DNA of 64,000 nucleotides from Microbispora amethystogenes (GCF_016863015.1 NZ_BOOB01000007.1:89844-153843); one strand, 5' to 3'; shown: positions 16,099 to 26,105, numbered from the stretch's first letter. The notes: generated by a model not told the origin, from the sequence alone. Made by a program: numbers and translations.

Positions 16099-16740
16099 AT
16101 GGGAAACATCGGAGCCCAGCGATTCCTTCCTGCCGAGGTCAGCCTGCCCGCGCTTCGCGAGGCCGCGCGCCGCTGCGAAGGCTGCGATCTCTACCGCGAC
16201 GCCACCCAGACGGTTTTCGGCGAAGGCGTCCCCGATGCACGGTTCATGCTGGTCGGAGAGCAGCCGGGCGACCAGGAGGACCAGGAGGGCGCGCCGTTCG
16301 TGGGGCCCGCGGGCCGCGTGCTGGACCGGGCGCTGGAGGAGGCGGGCATCGACCGCGAGGCGGTGTACGTCACCAACGCGGTGAAGCATTTCAAGTTCAC
16401 GCCACGCGGCAAACGCCGGATCCACCAGAAACCGACCGTCGGCGAGATCAACGCCTGCCGGCCGTGGCTGGAGGCCGAGATGCTCCTGGTGGACCCGGAG
16501 GTGACCGTGGTGCTGGGCGCCACCGCCGCCCGGGCCCTGCTGGGCCCGGACTTCCGGGTGACCCGCCACCGGGGCGAACCGGTCCCCCGGCGGGAGGGCG
16601 CCTACTACGTCGCGACGATCCACCCCTCGGCCATCCTGCGCGCGCCCGACAGGGACGAGGCGTACGCGGGCTTCCTCGCCGACCTCACGGTCGCGGCCCG
16701 GACCGCCGCCTCCGGGGTCATGGGGCCAGGCGCTCCATGA
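16099..16740 (+). CDS. UdgX-type uracil-DNA glycosylase
   Basis: A uracil-DNA glycosylase of 213 residues. Motif GEQPGDQED (53-61) and the loop KRRIH (105-109) are diagnostic of UdgX, the group first described in Mycobacterium smegmatis, in which the His of this loop forms a covalent bond with the sugar after uracil removal, leaving the enzyme attached to DNA. With the start at ATG 16099 the key His is residue 109, the same number as in the mycobacterial enzyme, which supports this start. Cys26 and Cys29 (CEGC) and Cys120 (ACRPW) are likely iron-sulphur ligands; the position where family-4 enzymes have another Cys reads VKHFKF. The motif HPSAILRAPD closes the active site. Its 3' end overlaps pdxH by 23 bases. 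Confidence 0.92.
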   Translation: MGNIGAQRFLPAEVSLPALREAARRCEGCDLYRDATQTVFGEGVPDARFMLVGEQPGDQEDQEGAPFVGPAGRVLDRALEEAGIDREAVYVTNAVKHFKFTPRGKRRIHQKPTVGEINACRPWLEAEMLLVDPEVTVVLGATAARALLGPDFRVTRHRGEPVPRREGAYYVATIHPSAILRAPDRDEAYAGFLADLTVAARTAASGVMGPGAP

Positions 16741-17362
16741 CCCAGGAGCCGTGCGCCAGCCGGTAACGGAGCCGGTCGTGCATGCGGTCCGTCTGGCCCT
16801 GCCAGAACTCGACCTCCGCGGGCGCCACCCGGAAGCCGCCCCAGAAGTCCGGCATCGGCGGGTCCTCCGGCCAGCGCTCGGCCAGTTCCCGGTAGCGGGC
16901 GTCGAGCCGCTCACGCGACTCCACCACGGCGGACTGGCGGGAGGCCCACGCGCCGATCCGCGAGCCGTACGGCCGGGAGTGGAAGTAGGCCGCGCTGTCC
17001 TCGCGGGAGATCCGGGTGACCGAGCCCTCCACGCGGACCTGCCGCCGGATGGGATGCCACGGGAACAACAGACAGGCCCGCGGGTTCTCGGCGAGGTCGC
17101 GGCCCTTGCGAGACTCGTAGTTGGTGAAGAAGACGAACCCGCGTTCGTCGAACCCCTTGAGGAGGACGGTGCGGGCGGAGGGGCGGCCACCGGCGGAGCT
17201 GGTGGCGACGACCACGGCGTTCGGTTCGGGCAGGCCCGCGGCGACGGCGTCGGCGAACCAGAGCGCGAACTGCGTCACCGGGTCGTCGGCCATGCCGGAT
17301 TCGAGCAGGGGCTCACCCTCGTAGCTGTGCCGGAGCCCGGGCAGGTGCGAAGCGCTGTCCAC
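16718..17362 (-). CDS. pdxH: Pyridoxamine 5'-phosphate oxidase
   Basis: FMN enzyme of vitamin B6 metabolism that oxidises pyridoxine or pyridoxamine 5'-phosphate to pyridoxal 5'-phosphate. The 214 residues cover the whole family: DPVTQFALWFADA, the FMN/substrate motifs RTVLLKGFDERGFVFFTNY and SRKGRDL, LLFPWHPIRRQVRVEG, the HSRPYGSRIGAWAS segment, and the C-terminal signature EFWQGQTDRMHDRLRY. GTG 17362 is chosen because the protein then begins a few residues before the conserved region; no ribosome-binding site is visible and the message may be leaderless. The reading frame stays open another 28 codons upstream without family similarity. Confidence 0.95.
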   Translation of the reverse strand: MDSASHLPGLRHSYEGEPLLESGMADDPVTQFALWFADAVAAGLPEPNAVVVATSSAGGRPSARTVLLKGFDERGFVFFTNYESRKGRDLAENPRACLLFPWHPIRRQVRVEGSVTRISREDSAAYFHSRPYGSRIGAWASRQSAVVESRERLDARYRELAERWPEDPPMPDFWGGFRVAPAEVEFWQGQTDRMHDRLRYRLAHGSWVMERLAP

Positions 17363-17532
17363 GGAAAGGTATTGTCGCGCGCCCGGCGCACTTCTCACCC
17401 GGTGGCCCCCAACAGGGGGAACGGCGTGGGGGAGGGGCGGCGACACGACAGTGTCACACTGCGGGTTAAATTGACCCGCCGGTATCTCGACATCAAGGCT
17501 CTGGACTTCACAAGAGAGGGAGGCGGCCGAGA

Positions 17533-18639
17533 ATGTCCGACTTCAAACCCGGGCTCGAAGGCGTGGTGGCGTTCGAGACCGAGATCGCGGAACCGGACAA
17601 AGAAGGGGGCGCCCTGCGATACCGGGGCGTCGACATCGAAGAACTCGTGGGCAACGTCTCCTTCGGGAACGTCTGGGGCCTGCTCGTCGACGACAGGTTC
17701 CAGCCGGGGCTGCCCCCGGCGGAGCCGTACCCCGTTCCCGTCCATTCCGGCGACATCCGAGTAGACGTACAGAGCGCGCTGGCCATGCTGGCGCCCGCGT
17801 ACGGCTTCCGCCCGCTGCTCGACATCGACGACGACCAGGCCCGCGACGATCTCGCACGCGCCTCGGTCACGGCCCTGTCGTTCGTCGCGCAGTCGGCCCG
17901 CGGCCTGGGCCTGCCGATGGTCCCGCAGAAGCGCGTGGACGAGGCCGAGAGCATCGTTGAACGTTTCATGGTCCGCTGGCGCGGTGAGCCCGATCCCAAG
18001 CACGTGAAGGCCATCGACGCGTACTGGACGTCCGCCGCGGAGCACGGCATGAACGCCTCGACGTTCACCGCCCGCGTGATCGCCTCCACCGGCGCCGACG
18101 TCGCCGCCGCCCTGTCGGGCGCGGTCGGCGCGATGTCCGGCCCGCTGCACGGCGGCGCGCCGGCGCGGGTGCTGCACATGATCGAGGGCGTCGAGCAGAT
18201 GGGCGACGCCCGCAAGTACGTCCAGAGCGAGCTGGACAAGGGCAACCGCCTGATGGGCTTCGGCCACCGGGTCTACCGCGCCGAGGACCCGCGGGCCCGC
18301 GTGCTCCGCCGTACGGCGAAGGAACTGGGCGCGCCGCGCTACGAGGTCGCCGCCGCGCTGGAGACCGCCGCGCTGGAGGAGCTGCACGCCCGCAAGCCCG
18401 ACCGGGTGCTCGCCACGAACGTGGAGTACTGGGCCGCGGTCGTCCTCGACTTCGCCGAGGTGCCGTCGCACATGTTCACCTCGATGTTCACCTGCGCCCG
18501 CACCGCCGGTTGGGCCGCCCACGTCCTGGAGCAGAAGCGCACGGGCAGGCTGGTCCGCCCCAGCGCGAACTACGTGGGCCCGAAGCAGCGCTCGATCAAC
18601 GACGTGCCCGGCGCCGGCGAGGTCGTCGGCAGGGTCTGA
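17533..18639 (+). CDS. Citrate synthase (citrate synthase 2 type)
   Basis: A 368-residue enzyme of the citrate/methylcitrate synthase family, condensing acetyl-CoA (or propionyl-CoA) with oxaloacetate. The active-site histidines are in SGPLHGGAP and FGHRVYRAEDPRA, and the catalytic Asp is likely in VLDFAEVPSHMF. The N-terminal FKPGLEGVVAFETEIAEPD and RYRGVDIEELV are typical of the shorter actinobacterial citrate synthase 2. The start is ATG 17533 with GAGGGAGG upstream. Citrate versus 2-methylcitrate synthase activity cannot be separated by sequence alone; no other methylcitrate-cycle gene lies nearby. A hairpin follows the stop. Confidence 0.93.
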   Translation: MSDFKPGLEGVVAFETEIAEPDKEGGALRYRGVDIEELVGNVSFGNVWGLLVDDRFQPGLPPAEPYPVPVHSGDIRVDVQSALAMLAPAYGFRPLLDIDDDQARDDLARASVTALSFVAQSARGLGLPMVPQKRVDEAESIVERFMVRWRGEPDPKHVKAIDAYWTSAAEHGMNASTFTARVIASTGADVAAALSGAVGAMSGPLHGGAPARVLHMIEGVEQMGDARKYVQSELDKGNRLMGFGHRVYRAEDPRARVLRRTAKELGAPRYEVAAALETAALEELHARKPDRVLATNVEYWAAVVLDFAEVPSHMFTSMFTCARTAGWAAHVLEQKRTGRLVRPSANYVGPKQRSINDVPGAGEVVGRV

Positions 18640-18664
18640 GCCCGTCCGAGGGACCGCCGAGGGC

Positions 18665-18689
18665 CCGCGGCTTTCCGAGAGAGCCGCGG
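18665..18689 (+). terminator. Hairpin terminator after citrate synthase
   Basis: CCGCGGCT (18665-18672) pairs with AGCCGCGG (18682-18689) around a nine-base loop, 25 bases after the citrate synthase stop. No T-run follows. Confidence 0.6.
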
Positions 18690-18736
18690 ACCCCCGGCCG
18701 TCCCCCGCGCCCGCTTCGCTCAACGTACGTGGGCTC

Positions 18737-21490
18737 TCAGCGCCGGGATCCGGCGTCCTCGCCGTACACGTCGGCGAGGTGGTCGCAGACGCCGCCGGGC
18801 GGCGCGGGCTCCCGCAGGCTGAGACGCCCGCAGCGGACCGCCACGCTCACGCCGCCGCCGGCCTTCACCCGCATGATGGCGATGGTCTTGTCGACGGGGT
18901 CGTGTGCCTCCCGGCCGCCGAAGTCGATCACTCCGCTCGAGCCGTTCCGGGCGAGCCGCCCGGAGACGAGCGCGAGCCGGTAGAGGAGGTCTCCCCTGCT
19001 GGGCAGCCTCCTGCCCTGGTAGGCCCGGTTGGCCGAGTCGTAGAACAGTTCGACCGCGTCGTAGCTCAGGATGAGGTTGTCCTCCGAATCGGTCGAGTCC
19101 CGGCCGAAGAGCGACTGGATGTATCCGGTGGGCTGCGTGCCGTGGTCGCGCGCCGGATCCCGCCACAGCTCCCGGCTCGCGAGCGCGGCGTAGTACACCT
19201 GCACGCGCCTGTAGTCGCCGATCTCCTTGCCGTGGTCGGTCACCACCTTGATCACGTCGTCCCCCGCGATCACCTTGACCTGGCCGTCGCTGCACTTCTC
19301 GACGGCGTCGACGAAGCCGAGGAACTCGGTGGCCCGGCCCGCGTAGAGGATCACGTCGGGATCGCGCCCGCAGGCGACCGACGTCGCCTCGGCGATCCCG
19401 CCGCCGTCCACGGTGTAGTAGACCTCGTCGCGCTCGGAGATCTTGATTCCCTGGTCGCCGGCCGCCTCCTTGTAGTCGCGGGCGAGGTTGTTGGTGTAGC
19501 TGTCTCCCGGCGACCGGTCCTGGACGATCACCGCGGTGGGCGACGCCTTCCCGGGCAGCAGCGTCCGGCGGACGAACCGGGCGACGAGCTCCGCCTCGCG
19601 CCAGTTCGTCGGGCCCATGCGGAAGTAGTAGGGGGACGGCCGCCTGGGCGCCGCATCGGACGCGCCGGCGACATCGGCGGTGTCGGGCACGTACCCGAGG
19701 TCGTCCGCGGTCGCGGTGGTGGAGAGCATCGGGATCTTGGCCTGGTGCAGCACGCTGATCGCCTCTTCGACGCCCCTGACGCTGCGCGGGAAGCCGATGA
19801 CGCCGAGCGTGTGCGGGTCCTCGGCCGCCAGCCTGCTGACCAGCCGGGCGGCCCGGCGGCCCTGGCGGAAGTCCGTCCCGGCGTTGGCGATCAGGACCCG
19901 GAGGCGCGGAACGTTCCGGACCGCGCTCTGGTAGTGCTCCACGGCTTTCAGCTCGGCCAGCGCCCCGGCCACCCGGCTGTCGTCCTCCGGCGCGTTCTCG
20001 CCGGGCTCGGCGGGCTCGCCGTCCGGCCGCGGGCTCCTGATCGAGTACTCCCCGAACAGGACCACGTTCACGTACGCGCCGACGTTCCGGGCGGCGGCGT
20101 TGTTGTCGTCGATCTTCTTCACGACGGCGCCGATGTTCCTGCCGAACAGGTTGTCGGGGGCCGGGCCGTCCGCGTTGACGACGCCCACGCACTCGTCACC
20201 GACGAGCTCCGCCCAGGACAGGCCCCCGCAGCGGGCCTTCTGGTCCTGGTAGATGCGCCAGGCCAGGGTGACCGGGCCGACGACGAGCAGCGCGATCACG
20301 CACCAGTATCCGAGCGCCCGCATCCGGCTGGGCAGCAGCCGCGGCCGGTAGTCGTCGTCGAGGGCGGGGCCGGACGTGGCGGCCAGCAGGCGCAGCGGCG
20401 GCACCCGCCGCCGCACCCGGGCCCGCCAGGCGTCGGCCAGCGCCGGCAGCTCCGTCAGGCGGCCCTTTGTGACCGCCCTCGCCTCCGCGGCCTTCGGCTC
20501 CGGCACCGCGGCCAGCACCAGCATCGGCGGCAGGAGGCCGGTCTCCTCGGTGGTCTCCTCCAGGAGGCGCAGGAACCGCTCGTTGGCGCAGCCCGGCAGC
20601 GTGGCGTCCAGGACCAGCAGGCCGTAGAGGCCGCGGCCCCAGCTCGGCCAGGGAATGATCCACTTCTGGTACGCCTGGCGGAGGTCCTGGCACATCGCGT
20701 GCACCAGCAGCCGCTCGGCGTCCTCGTCGCTCGCGCTCGCCACCCGCAGGGCGTACTGGGCCAGCCGCTCGTACGGCTTCCTGGTCAGGTACGGCTGGCG
20801 CCGGAACCAGCCGTTGAAGAACGATCCCCGGACCGACAGCAGCCCCTGGACGACCGTGCCGGCCGCGAAGACGAGCAGGCCGAGCGCCCACGGGAGCACG
20901 CCGACCAGGTCCGGCGCGCTGTCGAGCCACCAGGGGGCGTGGTCGCCGGACACCCGGGTGCTCAGCAGCACCGCGGCCAGGGTGCCGACCGGCAGCCAGG
21001 TCGTCGCCGCGCGCCCGAAGAAGTCGGCCGCCGTCCTGCGGCCCTGGTGCCCGCCGTGCCTGCCGCCCCGCCAGAGCTTGAGCCGTTCCTTGAACTCCTC
21101 CAGGCTCCCGCGCGACTGCGGGTCGGGCCAGCGCGGGGGCGGCGGCCCGCCGTGGTCCGGCTCCGGCGGCAGGTCGCGCTGCCTGCGCGCCCACAGCACG
21201 AACTGCACCAGCGAGAAGCGCGGCGGCGGCAGGAACGAGCCGCCCACCGGCCTGCCGAGCTGCCCCTGCTCCCCCGCCAGGGCGTCCACGAGGTCGTGCA
21301 GAGTGCCGTACCGGCCGGCGGCCACCGTCGCGTGCGGGAGGCAGTCCTCGAACGGCGCGGCGAGGCGGCGCGCGGCCTCGAACGCGTCGCCGTCCCGCTC
21401 GACGACGAACACCAGGGGCAGCGGCTGGTCCGGCAGCCAGAAGAACGGCCTGCGGACGAGTTTCTCGATGACGCCGTGCACGTCGGCCAC
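18737..21490 (-). CDS. Three-helix membrane protein with C-terminal periplasmic substrate-binding domain
   Basis: An unusual 917-residue fusion. Residues 1-110 are a small alpha/beta region with a strand-loop-helix (LVFVVERDGDAFEAARRLAA) where a P-loop would be expected, but no Gly-Lys-Thr/Ser, so any NTPase fold would be degenerate. Membrane helices lie at about 160-180, 195-219 and 391-412, with a cytoplasmic segment between the second and third that includes YGLLVLDATLPG. From about residue 470 to the end is a type-I periplasmic binding fold like branched-chain amino-acid receptors (PMLSTTATADDL, YYFRMGPTNWREAELVARFV). This looks like a ligand receptor wired through the membrane rather than a transporter component; no ABC genes are nearby. 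The start is GTG 21490 with GGGAG eight bases upstream. Confidence 0.85.
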   Translation of the reverse strand: MADVHGVIEKLVRRPFFWLPDQPLPLVFVVERDGDAFEAARRLAAPFEDCLPHATVAAGRYGTLHDLVDALAGEQGQLGRPVGGSFLPPPRFSLVQFVLWARRQRDLPPEPDHGGPPPPRWPDPQSRGSLEEFKERLKLWRGGRHGGHQGRRTAADFFGRAATTWLPVGTLAAVLLSTRVSGDHAPWWLDSAPDLVGVLPWALGLLVFAAGTVVQGLLSVRGSFFNGWFRRQPYLTRKPYERLAQYALRVASASDEDAERLLVHAMCQDLRQAYQKWIIPWPSWGRGLYGLLVLDATLPGCANERFLRLLEETTEETGLLPPMLVLAAVPEPKAAEARAVTKGRLTELPALADAWRARVRRRVPPLRLLAATSGPALDDDYRPRLLPSRMRALGYWCVIALLVVGPVTLAWRIYQDQKARCGGLSWAELVGDECVGVVNADGPAPDNLFGRNIGAVVKKIDDNNAAARNVGAYVNVVLFGEYSIRSPRPDGEPAEPGENAPEDDSRVAGALAELKAVEHYQSAVRNVPRLRVLIANAGTDFRQGRRAARLVSRLAAEDPHTLGVIGFPRSVRGVEEAISVLHQAKIPMLSTTATADDLGYVPDTADVAGASDAAPRRPSPYYFRMGPTNWREAELVARFVRRTLLPGKASPTAVIVQDRSPGDSYTNNLARDYKEAAGDQGIKISERDEVYYTVDGGGIAEATSVACGRDPDVILYAGRATEFLGFVDAVEKCSDGQVKVIAGDDVIKVVTDHGKEIGDYRRVQVYYAALASRELWRDPARDHGTQPTGYIQSLFGRDSTDSEDNLILSYDAVELFYDSANRAYQGRRLPSRGDLLYRLALVSGRLARNGSSGVIDFGGREAHDPVDKTIAIMRVKAGGGVSVAVRCGRLSLREPAPPGGVCDHLADVYGEDAGSRR

Positions 21491-21548
21491 GTGGATGTCT
21501 CCCGGGAGGCGGAGTCCGTTTTCGGGGTGGTGCGCGCGCTTGAAACTC

Positions 21549-21580
21549 GACCATGGTGTCTCATAATCCGGACCATGGTC
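21549..21580. promoter_or_regulatory. Two ACCATGGT palindromes, 22 bp apart
   Basis: GACCATGGT occurs at 21549-21557 and 21571-21579, the second copy extending to the perfect 10-bp palindrome GACCATGGTC (21571-21580). The 22-bp spacing equals two helical turns. The pair lies between the divergent receptor-fusion gene and serC and may be a shared operator. Confidence 0.5.
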
Positions 21581-21610
21581 TAGAGCATTCGCAGGTCTCA
21601 CTACGCTTGA

Positions 21611-22726
<1,116 letters not shown>

Positions 22727-22766
22727 CGCTTCTTCACGGTGGCCGCCTCTCCGGCGGCCGCCGTCC

Positions 22767-22803
22767 AAGCCGACGGCCTCAGGCCGTCGGCTTTTTCTTT
22801 TTC
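22767..22803 (+). terminator. Rho-independent terminator after serC
   Basis: AGCCGACGGCCT (22768-22779), one base, and the perfect complement AGGCCGTCGGCT (22781-22792), followed by TTTTTCTTTTT. This is the clearest T-tailed terminator in the window. A second GC-rich hairpin (GGCCGCC/GGCGGCC) lies just before it. Confidence 0.92.
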
Positions 22804-22878
22804 CTCCGGACGTGTAACGGTGCGGGGTGCTCCGTCCAAGCAGGGGTGTGCTGAACCACACGACCGAGGGGAGCGCCG

Positions 22879-23445
22879 GTGCGCCGTGAACAGACCGGTC
22901 CGCCGGACTTCGCCCGAGATCCCGACGCGTTCGAGACCTTCTACCGGCGGCATGTCGACGCCGTGACGCGGTTCCTGGCCAGGCGGGCGGCCGATCCGCA
23001 CCTGGTGGCCGACCTCACCGCCGAGGTGTTCCTCGCCGTGCTCGACTCGGCGCACACCTACCGGCCGGACCGGGGCAGTGAGATCGCCTGGCTGTACGGC
23101 GTGGCACGCAACACCGTGCTCGCGCAGCGCCGCCGTACGGCGAGGGAGTTGCGGGCCACCGGCCGGATCGCCGGCCGCCGCCTGCTCGACGCCGACGACA
23201 TCGCCCGCCTGGAGGAACGCGTCGACGCCGAGTCGCCGGCCCGGCTGGCGCTGGAGGCGATGGCCGATCTGCCGGACGGCGACCGCGCGCTGCTCGAACT
23301 CGTGGCGGTGGACGGGCTCAGCCCCTCCGAGGCCGCCGCCGCGCTCGGCATCGGGCAGGGCGCCGCCCGGGTCAGGCTGCACCGCGCCCGGCGGCGGATC
23401 CAGCGCGTCCCCGGAGTCATGGAGCTGATCGGAGGAACGAAGTGA
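22879..23445 (+). CDS. ECF-type RNA polymerase sigma factor
   Basis: A sigma-70 family factor of 188 residues. Region 2 includes FETFYRRHVDAVTRFLARRA and DLTAEVFLAVL, with IAWLYGVARNTV in the 2.4 area. Region 4 is the helix-turn-helix GLSPSEAAAALGIGQGAARVRLHRARRR. The start is GTG 22879, with GAGGGGAG upstream. Its stop overlaps the next gene's start (GTGA), so the two are translationally coupled; the partner is a membrane-anchored protein. No target promoter motif can be assigned. Confidence 0.92.
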   Translation: MRREQTGPPDFARDPDAFETFYRRHVDAVTRFLARRAADPHLVADLTAEVFLAVLDSAHTYRPDRGSEIAWLYGVARNTVLAQRRRTARELRATGRIAGRRLLDADDIARLEERVDAESPARLALEAMADLPDGDRALLELVAVDGLSPSEAAAALGIGQGAARVRLHRARRRIQRVPGVMELIGGTK

Positions 23446-24128
23446 ACGACACGTTCGAGGACAGGCTGCTCGCGGAGCTCAAGGCGGAGATCGTGGCACG
23501 CGAGGCCCGGACGCGCGCGCCGGGCTCGCGCCGGATCATCCGGCCCCGCTTCCTGGCCGGGGCCGGGGCCGGGATCGCCGTCGCCGCCGCCACGGCCGTC
23601 GCGGTGCCGCTCGTGGCCGGACAGCAGACCCCGGCGTACGCGTTGACCAGGCACCCCGACGGCTCCATCAGCCTTCAGATCAACGAGTTCAGGGACCCTG
23701 ACCAGGTCGAGCTGGACCTTGCGAAGATGGGTGTGCGGGCCGACGTCACCTATCTGCCGCTCGGAAAGAGATGCGCCGACGGACGCGCTCCTTTCGTCGC
23801 GGGCGACCACACGTCCACCTCGAAGGAGGACCTGGCGAGCAAGGATCCGGCCGTGCAGGCGCGGATCCGGAAGGAGGCGCAGAAGCTGGCCTCGGCCCGG
23901 GCCATCCGGTCCGAGCACGGCATCACGATCCGTCCCCGGTTCATCGGGCCGGGGCAGATCGTCCTGATCGAGATCAACGAGAACCCGGTGCCGCCGGACA
24001 CCGCCCACCCCGGAGTGGCCTGGCAGTTCAGCGGGCGCCTGACGGACGGCCCGGTGAAGCCCTGCCGGGTGGTCGACGATCCCGGAGCGTTCGACATGGG
24101 GACCGCCGGCCCGCCGCCCGGGTCGTGA
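23442..24128 (+). CDS. Membrane-anchored partner protein of the sigma factor
   Basis: A 228-residue protein with a short cytoplasmic N-terminus (DTFEDRLLAELKAEIVAREA), one membrane helix near residues 35-60 and an extracytoplasmic domain of about 165 residues with a single pair of Cys (GKRCADG and KPCRVV). Proteins of this shape often follow ECF sigma genes in actinomycetes, and the N-terminal segment could bind the sigma factor, but there is no zinc-type anti-sigma motif. An anti-sigma or signal-output role is therefore only inferred. The start is GTG 23442, overlapping the sigma stop, with GGAGGAA upstream. It ends nine bases from the convergent rhomboid gene. Confidence 0.8.
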   Translation: MNDTFEDRLLAELKAEIVAREARTRAPGSRRIIRPRFLAGAGAGIAVAAATAVAVPLVAGQQTPAYALTRHPDGSISLQINEFRDPDQVELDLAKMGVRADVTYLPLGKRCADGRAPFVAGDHTSTSKEDLASKDPAVQARIRKEAQKLASARAIRSEHGITIRPRFIGPGQIVLIEINENPVPPDTAHPGVAWQFSGRLTDGPVKPCRVVDDPGAFDMGTAGPPPGS

Positions 24129-24137
24129 GTCCGTGCG

Positions 24138-24758
24138 TCAGTAGGCCCGGCGGCGGCGGAGCAGCCAGGCGGCGATCACGCCGCCGATGAGGCCGAACAG
24201 GTGGCCCTGCCAGGAGACGCCCGGCTGGGTGGGCAGGGCCCCCCAGAGGATCGAGTAGTACGCCACGGCGACCACGACGCCGAGCACGATGTCGAGGGCC
24301 CGGCGGTCGAACAGGCCCCGGGCCACGACGTAGCCGAAGTAGCCGAAGACGAGGCCGCTCGCGCCGATCGTGAGCGTGTCGGGCGGGCTGGTGAGCCACA
24401 CGCCCATGCCGCTGACCAGGATGACAATCAGGCTCGCGGCGAGGAAGCGGCCGATGCCCCGGATGGCGGCCACGAACCCCAGGATCAGCAGCGGCACCGA
24501 GTTGGCCATCAGGTGGGCGAAGCCCGCGTGCAGGAACGGGGCGAACAGGATCCCGGGCAGGCCGTCCGGCTCGTGCGCGACGATGCCGTACCGGTCGAGT
24601 CTGTTGTTCTCGACGTAGTCGAGGATCTCGATCGCCCACATCGCCGACACGAGCACGATCATCAGGATCGCGCTGCCGAGGGCGCCGGTGAGCAGCTCGG
24701 ACGTGCGCTCCCGCATCGACCGGCCGGACGGGGGCAGCCCGGGCCCGGATACACTCAT
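24138..24758 (-). CDS. Rhomboid-family intramembrane serine protease
   Basis: A 206-residue integral membrane protease with about six helices. The catalytic dyad is visible: Ser in TIGASGLVFGYFGY and His in WQGHLFGLIGG. The conserved loop HAGFAHLMANSVPLLILG (helix 2, HxxxN) supports the oxyanion hole. Rhomboids cut single-pass membrane proteins within the membrane; the substrate here is unknown. The start is taken as ATG 24758; an in-frame ATG nine codons upstream (24785) is also possible. It is convergent with the sigma-factor operon. Confidence 0.92.
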   Translation of the reverse strand: MSVSGPGLPPSGRSMRERTSELLTGALGSAILMIVLVSAMWAIEILDYVENNRLDRYGIVAHEPDGLPGILFAPFLHAGFAHLMANSVPLLILGFVAAIRGIGRFLAASLIVILVSGMGVWLTSPPDTLTIGASGLVFGYFGYVVARGLFDRRALDIVLGVVVAVAYYSILWGALPTQPGVSWQGHLFGLIGGVIAAWLLRRRRAY

Positions 24759-24932
24759 GGATTCACCGTACGCAGTCACGCCCATGGACGAGCGGACTGC
24801 CCCGGTCTGCGAGGATCATGCCATCGAGGCCGCTCGGACCTGGACCGCCCCGGGATCATCGAGGAGACCACCGCGCGGGTCACCCCGGCCGGCAAGGACA
24901 CCGGCATCGCGCGCAGCCGTCCTCCGGGTTGG

Positions 24933-25832
24933 TCAGAGCGTCTTGGACGGCGTCGGCGTCGCGGGCCGCGTGGCAGACGGCGTGACGGACGGCGTCGGCG
25001 TCGGCGTCGCAGGTCGCGTGGCGGACGGCGTGGCGGACGGCGAGGTGGTGACGACCTCGGGCACGCTGGTCGCCATCAGCCTGCTCTCGGAGGTGACCGT
25101 GATGGTCTCCGTCGAGGAGAGCTGGCACGTGAGGATCACTGGGCCGGGCGTGTCCAGCTTGGCGGTGACGAAGAAGGCGAGCAGGATGCCCCCGTCCAAC
25201 TTACTGGAGCCGGACTGCCGCGGCGTGGCGGAGGTGACACCCGTGGGCGTGCTGACGTCGCACGTAAGGATCTGGGACCCGTGCGACACCGCGACTATCT
25301 TGGTACTGATGCTGGTCTGGATGATGTATTCCCCCGCAGGAACCTCGGGGATCCGTGCCACCTCGACCTGCTTCCCATCCATGTAGCTCACGCTCTTCTG
25401 GGTGTTGTAGGTCTTTCCGTACGCGGCACCGGGGTCGCCCTTGTCCCCCTTGGGGCCCTGGGGTCCGGCCGGGCCCTGGGACCCTTGCGGACCGGTCTCT
25501 CCCTTGAGCCCCTGAAGTCCGGTCGGCCCGGTTTGGCCCTGAGGTCCGGCCGGTCCGACGGGGCCCTGGGGTCCGGCGATGTTCCAGGAAACGGTCCGGT
25601 ACTCGGCGGGACACGTGCCGACGGAGCCCGGCGCGGCGACCTGCGCGCCCGCGGTACGGCCCCGGACCGACTCCTCCGGCGCCTGAGGCATCCGCATGAC
25701 GCCGTCGGGGCCCACGCAGGCCACGATCGGCTCGGCCGTCGCCGCCGTCGTGGCCACGGCGACTCCCCCGCCGCCCACGAGCAGCCCCGCGACAGCCCCG
25801 GCCGCCAGCCAGGCGCTACGACCAGCTCTCAC
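24933..25832 (-). CDS. Secreted collagen-like protein
   Basis: A 299-residue exported protein. It has a signal peptide (about 1-33), a short domain with two Cys (VACVGPDG and GTCPAEY), a collagen-like stretch of 16 uninterrupted Gly-X-Y triplets (about residues 86-134, starting GPQGPVGPA and ending [10 protein letters not shown]), a C-terminal beta domain with a further Cys pair (LTCDVS, LTCQLS), and a Thr/Pro/Ser tail. There is no membrane anchor or TPxGGAxTG motif, so it is probably released or loosely attached. Collagen stretches trimerise; the C-terminal domain may be the trimerising head. The start is GTG 25832 with AGGAAAGGG upstream. Confidence 0.88.
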   Translation of the reverse strand: MRAGRSAWLAAGAVAGLLVGGGGVAVATTAATAEPIVACVGPDGVMRMPQAPEESVRGRTAGAQVAAPGSVGTCPAEYRTVSWNIAGPQGPVGPAGPQGQTGPTGLQGLKGETGPQGSQGPAGPQGPKGDKGDPGAAYGKTYNTQKSVSYMDGKQVEVARIPEVPAGEYIIQTSISTKIVAVSHGSQILTCDVSTPTGVTSATPRQSGSSKLDGGILLAFFVTAKLDTPGPVILTCQLSSTETITVTSESRLMATSVPEVVTTSPSATPSATRPATPTPTPSVTPSATRPATPTPSKTL

Positions 25833-26105
25833 GTGCGATCACCCTTTCCTCGTTCCTCAATTTGATCAACACGAGGAAGCTAGACGGGCGTGCCGGAGCG
25901 ACGCGTCATCCCAGCGGGCGATGCCCGGTCCGCCGCCCGGGCTAGCGCGCGGCCACGATGTCCCGGACCCGCCCGGGACACGCCTGGGACACTGGTCCCG
26001 GAAACCGTCCCGAGTCCGGACGAGCCCGTCCTCGGCCCGGACACGGCTCGGGGCGCCTCCCCGTGGAAGCGCCCCGGCGGCCTTGCCGACCTCAGAAGCT
26101 GAGAG

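Noticed and set aside
18779..21583. A 934-codon plus-strand frame antisense to the receptor fusion
   Set aside because: Codon-bias shadow; composition is Arg/Gly/Val-rich and no motif is present, whereas the minus strand shows membrane helices and a binding fold.
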